Source: Arthrobacter sp. PAMC25284 (lineage in GTDB: Bacteria > Actinomycetota > Actinomycetes > Actinomycetales > Micrococcaceae). From it: a stretch of DNA of 64,000 nt. This document shows positions 58,813-64,000 of this stretch, piece by piece. The number at the start of each line of letters is the position of its first letter. Positions within the stretch are counted from its first letter, which is position 1. Made by a program: the position numbers and the translations under genes. The stretch spans positions 1,860,001 through 1,924,000 of the forward strand of contig NZ_CP080382.1 of NCBI RefSeq assembly GCF_019443425.1. Reading direction: 5' to 3'. The notes under the pieces are model-generated. The model was not told the DNA's origin. It worked only from the letters and a program-made list of their open reading frames with translations, and did no database searches.

Positions 58813-60137
58813 GCCGCTGCTCCCAGGATCGAGGTGAGGTGTCCCAGCCGCTGCCAGGACTCGGTGTGGCCGGTCGATTCCTCCATCTGCTGCTGCAGGA
58901 AGGCATTCACGTCCGGTTCGTGGTTCAGTGCGGCGTCAACGAGCGGGTTGGTACCCGCCTGGTAGGCGCCGACGTCGATCAGGTCCTGGGCGGCTTTCCG
59001 CGCGGCGAGGACCTTGCGCAGCGATGCTGCGGCATTGAGGTGTTCGCGCGTGTTGACCTTGGAAGCGACCCGAGAGATGGACCCCAGCACGTCGACGGAG
59101 GGGAAGTGTCCCGTGACGGCGAGCTTCCGGTCCAGGACCACATGCCCGTCCAGGATGGAGCGGGCAGCGTCGGCGATCGGCTCGTTGTGGTCGTCACCGT
59201 CGACGAGCACAGTGTAGATCCCGGTGACCGAGCCGGTCTCGGCGGTGCCGGCGCGTTCCAGCAGCCGGGCCAGGATGGAAAAGGTCGACGGCGGGTAGCC
59301 CCGAGTGGCGGGCGGCTCGCCGGCGGACAGGCCGATCTCCCGCTGTGCCATCGCCACGCGGGTGAGTGAGTCCATCATCAGGACCACGTTCTGGCCGGCG
59401 TCGCGGAAGGACTCGGCAATCCGGGTGGCCGCGAAGGCTGCGCGCATCCGCATGAGCGCCGGTTCGTCCGAGGTGGCCACCACCACCACCGAGCGGGCCA
59501 GGCCGGCGGCGCCGAGGTCATCTTCGAGGAATTCGCGGACTTCACGGCCGCGTTCCCCGACCAGGGCGATCACGGAGATTTCGGCGTCGGTTCCGCGGGC
59601 AATCATGGACAGGAGGGAGGATTTCCCGACGCCGGAGCCGGCGAAGAGTCCCATACGCTGGCCTTTTCCGAGCGTGGTCATGGTGTCGAGCACCCGGACG
59701 CCTGTCTGCAGGGGGGTGTCGATGCGGGCCCGTTTCATGGCGAGCGGGGCTTCATTGTCGATGGGCACGCGCGGGCCGCTCAGCAGCGGCCCCTTGCCGT
59801 CGATCGGGCGGCCGAGGCCGTCAATCACCCGGCCGAAGAGTCCGGGGCCGGTGGGGACCAGCATGGCGTTGCCCTTGGCCCGGACCGGATCCCCGGCTGC
59901 CACGCCGGCGAGGCGGCCCAGCGGCATGCAGCGGACGGTGCCGCCCATCGCGGCAACTACTTCAGCGTCCAGGCCGGGGTTCTGGCCGACCGTCACCAGA
60001 TCACCCAGTGCGCAGTCCAGTCCGGATACTTCCAGTCCGAGTCCCATCACGGAGGTCACGATCCCCACCCGTTGGGGGGCCGCGGCTTTGAGGGCCGCAG
60101 TGTAGTACTCCGCCTTCGGGCGCCACTGCGTGATCAT
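58809..60137 (-). CDS. fliI: Flagellum-specific ATPase FliI
   Basis: A 442-aa F1-beta-like ATPase that powers export. Walker A is FAGSGVGKSSLLSM, Walker B is VVLMMDSLTRVAMAQREIGL, and GEPPATRGYPPSTFSIL is the family signature. The length is normal. It overlaps fliH and fliJ by 4 nt each, so the ATPase complex genes are translationally coupled. Confidence 0.97.
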   Translation of the reverse strand: MITQWRPKAEYYTAALKAAAPQRVGIVTSVMGLGLEVSGLDCALGDLVTVGQNPGLDAEVVAAMGGTVRCMPLGRLAGVAAGDPVRAKGNAMLVPTGPGLFGRVIDGLGRPIDGKGPLLSGPRVPIDNEAPLAMKRARIDTPLQTGVRVLDTMTTLGKGQRMGLFAGSGVGKSSLLSMIARGTDAEISVIALVGERGREVREFLEDDLGAAGLARSVVVVATSDEPALMRMRAAFAATRIAESFRDAGQNVVLMMDSLTRVAMAQREIGLSAGEPPATRGYPPSTFSILARLLERAGTAETGSVTGIYTVLVDGDDHNEPIADAARSILDGHVVLDRKLAVTGHFPSVDVLGSISRVASKVNTREHLNAAASLRKVLAARKAAQDLIDVGAYQAGTNPLVDAALNHEPDVNAFLQQQMEESTGHTESWQRLGHLTSILGAAA

Positions 60138-60772
60138 GGCTGCATCCCGGCGGCGGTGCCGTCCGGTTCCTGGTCCGCCAGCAGCACGGCGCGGGCGCGG
60201 GCCAACGCGGTGCCAAGGCTGGCATCGAGCCAGCCTTGCTGGTATTCGGCTTTCGCGTCGCCGCGGCTGATGCCCGGATCGGCGAGCAGTGGCAGCCCCG
60301 CGGTCAGGTCCCCGTCTTCGAGTGCCAGGGTGTTGATGTCCGCGGGGTTCAGCCGGATCGCGACGATGGAGTCGGCGTCGCCGCCGGTGAGGGCGCGTTC
60401 GACGGCGGCGCGGGCTGTCCGTGTGCCGTCGGCGAGTTCGTAGCCCAGGATCGCTTCGGCCAATTCCAGGGCGGTGCGGGCCAGGACTGCTTCCGCGTCC
60501 CGCAGTTCCTGCACATTGCTGTGCGCGAAGTCAGCGCGGGCGGCGGCCAGCGCCCGCACGGCGCGGTCCAGGTCCTGCTGCCCGGAGGCCAGGGCGGCAG
60601 CCTGCTCCGCTGCCATCCGGTCCCGCCAGCGGCGCTGTTCCTTGGCGGCGGCGCGCACGCCGGCGGCGTACCCGGCCGCGTGGCCTTCGGTGTAGCCGGA
60701 CTGGTCCGAGGCCGGACCGGCCGTGCGCAGCGAGGGGTACACCACCCGGGCGGGGATGCTCTCAGTAGACAA
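60134..60772 (-). CDS. fliH: Flagellar export ATPase regulator FliH
   Basis: A 212-aa protein starting LSTESIPARVVYPSLRTAG. It has a GxxxG-rich segment (GYTEGHAAGYAAGVRAA, typical of FliH), a long helix, and a C-terminal FliH domain (LARTALELAEAILGYEL, VAIRLNPADINTL). It binds FliI and recruits it to the C-ring. TTG at 60772 has GAGGA about 6 nt upstream and overlaps fliG by 11 nt. The frame is open to 60970 inside fliG, but that part is Arg/Pro-rich shadow. Confidence 0.9.
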   Translation of the reverse strand: MSTESIPARVVYPSLRTAGPASDQSGYTEGHAAGYAAGVRAAAKEQRRWRDRMAAEQAAALASGQQDLDRAVRALAAARADFAHSNVQELRDAEAVLARTALELAEAILGYELADGTRTARAAVERALTGGDADSIVAIRLNPADINTLALEDGDLTAGLPLLADPGISRGDAKAEYQQGWLDASLGTALARARAVLLADQEPDGTAAGMQP

Positions 60773-61778
60773 TGTCTTCCTCGTCCCCGCGCTGGAGGGT
60801 GATCGAGCCCTCGGCCTCGAGATCGCGGATGGACCGGACGACGGCGGCCCGGGCCTCCTCGATTTGCGAGGCACGCAGCGGCCCGAGCGCGGCGATCTCC
60901 GATTGCAGGATTTCCTGGTTACGGCCGGACACGTTGGCAGTGATGGCCTCCAGGACCCCTTCCGAGGCACCCTTCATGGCCACGGCCAGCAGCGAAGTGT
61001 CCAGACCGCGCAGCACCAGTTGGATGTCCTTGCGCTCGAGCTTGAGGATGTCCTCGAAGGTGACCATCTGAGCCCTGATCTCGGTCGCGAGGTCCGGGTC
61101 CAGCACGTCCAGTCCGTCCAGCACGGAGCGTTCCGTGCTGGCGTCGGTGCGGTTAATGATCTCCAGCAGCGGCTGGATTCCGCCAACGACCTTGGACGCC
61201 TGCTGGGAGACGGCGGCGCCGCCCCTCAGCTTGAGCGTCTCGGCCACAATGCCGATCGCTTCCGGCGCGCCGGAGCCCATTGTGGCGATGCTGAGGGCGA
61301 CGTCGGCGCGGAGCGCTCCGGGCAGCCCGGACATCACAGCGGATGCCTTGCGCGGGCTGAGGTGGGCGAGCACAAGGGCGATGGTCTGCGGCAGTTCACC
61401 GTCGATCAGGGCCAGGATCTGCACCGCTTCAATATCTTCAAGGAATTCGAACGATTTTCCTGCCATGTTGACGGAAAGCCGGCTGATCAGGCCGGCGGCC
61501 TTCTCGGCCCCGAAGGATGCTTCCAGGAGGCCTTCAGCGAGTTCCCGGCCGCCGCGGGTCTGCCTGGGACCGGTGAGCGCCTTTTCATGAAAATCCTTCA
61601 TGATTTGCTCGGTGGCATCCGGGTCCACTTTGCGTAACCGGACAATCTCCGCGGCGATCTCCTCGGCTTCGGAGTCGGTGAGGTGGGCCATGACCTTGGC
61701 GGCGTTGGTGGAGCTCATCTGCATGAGGACGACGGCGGCCCGCTGGGTTCCGGTCAGAGGTGCATCTGCGGTTTTCAT
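60762..61778 (-). CDS. fliG: Flagellar motor switch protein FliG
   Basis: A 338-aa rotor protein. The N- and middle domains carry GTQRAAVVLMQMSSTNAAKVMAHL and SFEFLEDIEAVQILALIDGELPQTIALVLAHLSP. The C-terminal torque domain has FEDILKLERKDIQLVLRGLDTSLLAVAMKG with the charged residues that face MotA, and EEARAAVVRSIRDLEAEGSI. It overlaps fliF by 4 nt and fliH by 11 nt. Confidence 0.97.
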   Translation of the reverse strand: MKTADAPLTGTQRAAVVLMQMSSTNAAKVMAHLTDSEAEEIAAEIVRLRKVDPDATEQIMKDFHEKALTGPRQTRGGRELAEGLLEASFGAEKAAGLISRLSVNMAGKSFEFLEDIEAVQILALIDGELPQTIALVLAHLSPRKASAVMSGLPGALRADVALSIATMGSGAPEAIGIVAETLKLRGGAAVSQQASKVVGGIQPLLEIINRTDASTERSVLDGLDVLDPDLATEIRAQMVTFEDILKLERKDIQLVLRGLDTSLLAVAMKGASEGVLEAITANVSGRNQEILQSEIAALGPLRASQIEEARAAVVRSIRDLEAEGSITLQRGDEEDIVY

Positions 61779-63382
61779 ACGGGCTGCCGGTCATCCATGA
61801 GCGAGCGCAGGTAGTCCGCAGCCTTCTCCGGGTTGGAGGCGACCATGCTGTCGATTTCCATTTGGCGTCGTTCGGCCGCGATTTGGGCGGGCGCCTGTGG
61901 CAGCGGCGGCAGGGAGGTGAGCTCAATGGCCGTCGTGGGCGGCGCCGCGCCGAGTGCGGCGACCGCGGGCGCCGCCGGCAGTGCGGTGATGTCCAGGCGT
62001 TCGCCAAGGTCCACGGGCTCGCGCTTCTGCCGGCGCCGCAGGACGACCATCAAGACCAGTCCAATAACCAGAAGGCCCAACAGCGTGCTGCCGGCCGTGA
62101 TGAGCGTTCCAATAAACGCGGCCTGCTGTTCGGCTTCGGCGTTGGCCTGGGCCTCCGCCAGTGACTTCGCGGCGTCGTCGGCGGCGGCGGTGCTGAAGGG
62201 CACCACTTCCACCGTGACAACATCGCCGCGTTGCTGGTCGATACCTGCCGCGGCATTGACGAGGGCAGTCAGCGAGGCGATGTTCAGCCCGCCCGCTGCG
62301 GCCTGGTTCACTGCCACGGAGATCGTCTGGCGCTTGATCGCTCCCGGCGGGATCACGCGGTCCTCGGTGACCTTGTTCACGGCATTGTTTTTGGTGGAGG
62401 TCGAGGAATCGAAGCTGCCATCGCCGCTGGTGCCACCTGGAACGGCGATGTTGTCCGGACCCAGCACGCCCGCGGCCCCGCCCCCGGTTCCCGTGTACTT
62501 CTCGGTTTTTGTGGACTCGCTGAGCGGCAGCGCGTCGGCCGCATTGGTGAACGTTTCGCTCCGCTGCTGGGCAGATTCGGCGGTCACGTCCGCGGCGACG
62601 GCCACGGTGGAGTTGCCCGGTCCCACGACGCGGTCCATCACGGCCCGGACGGCGTCGGAGGTGCGCTGCTGGTAGTCGTTGGCCTGCTTGGAGGACGAGC
62701 CCACGGCCCCGCCACCGACGGCGGAGAGTACGTTGCCTTGGGAATCGACGACGGCAACATTAATCGGTTTGAGGTTTTCGATCGCGGCAGACGTGAGGTG
62801 GACGATGGCCTGGACTTTGTCGCCGGAGAGAGTGACGCCCGGCTTCGTTTCCACGAAGACCGAGGCGGTGGTGTCCGGTGTGGTGGACACGAAAACAGTC
62901 CGCTCGGGAATCGCAAGCCGCACGGCGGCGGTCTGGACTCCTTCCATGGCGGAGATTGTGCTGGCGAGTTCGCCTTCGAGGGCCCGCTTATACGTGACGG
63001 ACTGCTGGAACTCCGAGGAAGTGACGCCCATCTTGTCCAACAGGGAGTACCCGGTGGCTGCTGCGCTGGGCAGGCCAGCGGCTGCCGCCTTGAGCCGTTC
63101 GTCGTAAACCTTGTCCTGCGGTACGAGGATAGTGGACCCGCCGTCGCTGAGTTCGTACGGCACGTTGTCCTTGCGGAGCAGCTCGACGATCCCGCTGGCA
63201 TCGCTGCTCTTCAGCCCGGAGAACAACGGGGTGAGTGCCGGTTTGGTCAGCCACGCCGAGAGGGCGATGACACTGACTATCAGGAGCGCGGCGCCAATCG
63301 CGGCGATGGTGCGCTGTCCCGCGGTGAACCCTTTCAGGCCCGATCCGAAGCGTTGGACGAATCCGCTGATCTGCGGGGGCAT
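61775..63382 (-). CDS. fliF: Flagellar MS-ring protein FliF
   Basis: A 535-aa membrane ring protein with TM helices at about 24-45 and 437-458. The periplasmic part has the ring-building motifs TPLFSGLKSSDASGIVELL, GYSLLDKMGVTSSEFQQSVTYKRALEGELASTI and VKVQAIVHLTSAAIENL-like IVHLTSAAIENLKP. The C-terminal cytoplasmic end contacts FliG. The length matches the family. It overlaps fliE by 1 nt. Confidence 0.97.
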   Translation of the reverse strand: MPPQISGFVQRFGSGLKGFTAGQRTIAAIGAALLIVSVIALSAWLTKPALTPLFSGLKSSDASGIVELLRKDNVPYELSDGGSTILVPQDKVYDERLKAAAAGLPSAAATGYSLLDKMGVTSSEFQQSVTYKRALEGELASTISAMEGVQTAAVRLAIPERTVFVSTTPDTTASVFVETKPGVTLSGDKVQAIVHLTSAAIENLKPINVAVVDSQGNVLSAVGGGAVGSSSKQANDYQQRTSDAVRAVMDRVVGPGNSTVAVAADVTAESAQQRSETFTNAADALPLSESTKTEKYTGTGGGAAGVLGPDNIAVPGGTSGDGSFDSSTSTKNNAVNKVTEDRVIPPGAIKRQTISVAVNQAAAGGLNIASLTALVNAAAGIDQQRGDVVTVEVVPFSTAAADDAAKSLAEAQANAEAEQQAAFIGTLITAGSTLLGLLVIGLVLMVVLRRRQKREPVDLGERLDITALPAAPAVAALGAAPPTTAIELTSLPPLPQAPAQIAAERRQMEIDSMVASNPEKAADYLRSLMDDRQPV

Positions 63383-63687
63383 CAGGCCTGCATCCTCATG
63401 ATTTCATTGAACGCGTCAACGCCCTTGTTCCGGACGGCGGCGACCAGTTCAAGGGTGACCTGGGCCCGGGTGGCGGCAATCGTGGCGTTGTGGATGTCGT
63501 CCAGGTTCCCGGTGACAGCCGAGACCGCGAGCTGGTTCGACGTCGACTGCAGCTGTTGGATGTTGTCCACAGCACCCGTGAGGGACGCCGCGAACGCGGA
63601 TCCGTCCGTTCCGGGTACGGCCGCGGCACCTGCGAGGTAGTTCGTCGGCATAACGCCCTGAACGGGGGCGATCGGGGAAATGGGCAT
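63382..63687 (-). CDS. fliE: Flagellar hook-basal body protein FliE
   Basis: A 101-aa rod-adaptor protein linking the MS ring to the rod. It ends with the FliE signature DIHNATIAATRAQVTLELVAAVRNKGVDAFNEIMRMQA (in parts: IAATRAQVTLELVAAVRNK and AFNEIMRMQ). It overlaps flgC and fliF by 1 nt each. Confidence 0.96.
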   Translation of the reverse strand: MPISPIAPVQGVMPTNYLAGAAAVPGTDGSAFAASLTGAVDNIQQLQSTSNQLAVSAVTGNLDDIHNATIAATRAQVTLELVAAVRNKGVDAFNEIMRMQA

Positions 63688-64000
63688 CAGGAACGTCCAA
63701 TCTCAAGGGCAGCCATATAGGTCTCCCGGGCACGGTCGACGACCTGGGCGTTCGCCTGGTAGCCGCGCTGGGCAATGATGAGGGCGCCCATCTGCTCGGC
63801 CATGTCGATATCGGGGTACTTCACATAGCCGCCGTCGTCCGCCAACGGGTGATCAGGCTGGTACACCATCCGGCCGTCGCCGCTGCCCAGCTGGGTGCTC
63901 TTGACGTACACGCCGGTGTTCTCGGCGCCCTCGGCGGCTTCGATGTAGCGGGCCTGGAACGCCGGTCCGTTGGTGCGGGAGGCGTTGTTCATGTTGGCGA
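63687..64000 (-). CDS. flgC: Flagellar basal-body rod protein FlgC (3' part)
   Basis: Only the C-terminal part is present; the gene enters from beyond base 64000. Upstream of the Met at 63992 the frame reads ...AN, giving the rod signature NIANMNNASRTNGPAFQARY-like sequence. The C-terminus has VKYPDIDMAEQMGALIIAQRGYQANAQVVDRARETYMAALEIGRS (seen as PDIDMAEQM and AQRGYQANAQVVDRARE), diagnostic of FlgC. A start at 63992 would cut off the N-terminal rod motif. flgB is expected just upstream. Confidence 0.93.
   Translation of the reverse strand, partial: ANMNNASRTNGPAFQARYIEAAEGAENTGVYVKSTQLGSGDGRMVYQPDHPLADDGGYVKYPDIDMAEQMGALIIAQRGYQANAQVVDRARETYMAALEIGRS

Overview
This is high-GC actinobacterial chromosome, most like the Micrococcaceae (Arthrobacter, Pseudarthrobacter and relatives). 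The evidence is GTG/TTG starts and strong third-position GC, a WXG100 protein, an IdeR/DtxR regulator, c-di-AMP (ydaO-type) riboswitches ahead of cell-wall hydrolases, and the block serC - MFS - DUF3027 - CspA - helicase-associated protein - XPB, which is also found around Rv0861c-Rv0884c of Mycobacterium tuberculosis. The species cannot be named from the window. No rRNA, tRNA, insertion sequence, prophage or CRISPR array was seen.

Layout. 1-505: 5' part of a GH38 alpha-mannosidase. 617-4178: molybdenum-cofactor/formate dehydrogenase accessory genes (fdhD, moeA, DUF6457, mobA). 4258-7123: HNH nuclease and two secreted cell-wall hydrolases, each behind its own c-di-AMP riboswitch. 7485-16571: ideR, serC, MFS exporter, DUF3027, cold-shock protein and the Helicase_C_3/XPB pair. 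16624-20652: FHA protein, a small unknown, a two-component system and a WXG100 protein. 20670-26268: RNase HI fusion, groEL with a double CIRCE operator, cspA, LytR_C and DUF3263 proteins, and ung. 26295-30444: siderophore-interacting protein, ThrE exporter, FemX-like transferase and TspO. 30499-38205: gcvP-gcvT-gcvH-glyA-sdaA behind a tandem glycine riboswitch, a route from glycine through serine to pyruvate. 38309-41042: TetR/MFS pair and Dps.

41175-64000 is a flagellar island. A sigma-28-like factor (minus) and a FlgN-like chaperone (plus) diverge at one edge. A long minus-strand series follows, in transcription order flgC, fliE, fliF, fliG, fliH, fliI, fliJ, an NlpC/P60 hydrolase, fliK, flgD, flgE, flbD, motA, motB, fliM, fliN, fliO, fliP, fliQ, fliR, flhB, flhA, a degenerate flhF-like gene and csrA. 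Most neighbours overlap by 1-23 nt. Flagellin, cap, hook-associated and chemotaxis genes are not in the window.

Three otherwise ordinary genes (mobA, ideR, fliR) each carry one single-base frameshift. In each case restoring one base gives a protein of family length. Two of the three lie in G/C homopolymers, so sequencing or assembly error has to be excluded before they are called pseudogenes. I did not find a convincing undescribed multigene system. The most unusual items are the flhF-like protein that has lost its P-loop, the NlpC/P60 enzyme inside the basal-body operon, the stacked CIRCE/promoter architecture at groEL, and the two c-di-AMP riboswitches set at very different distances from their genes.
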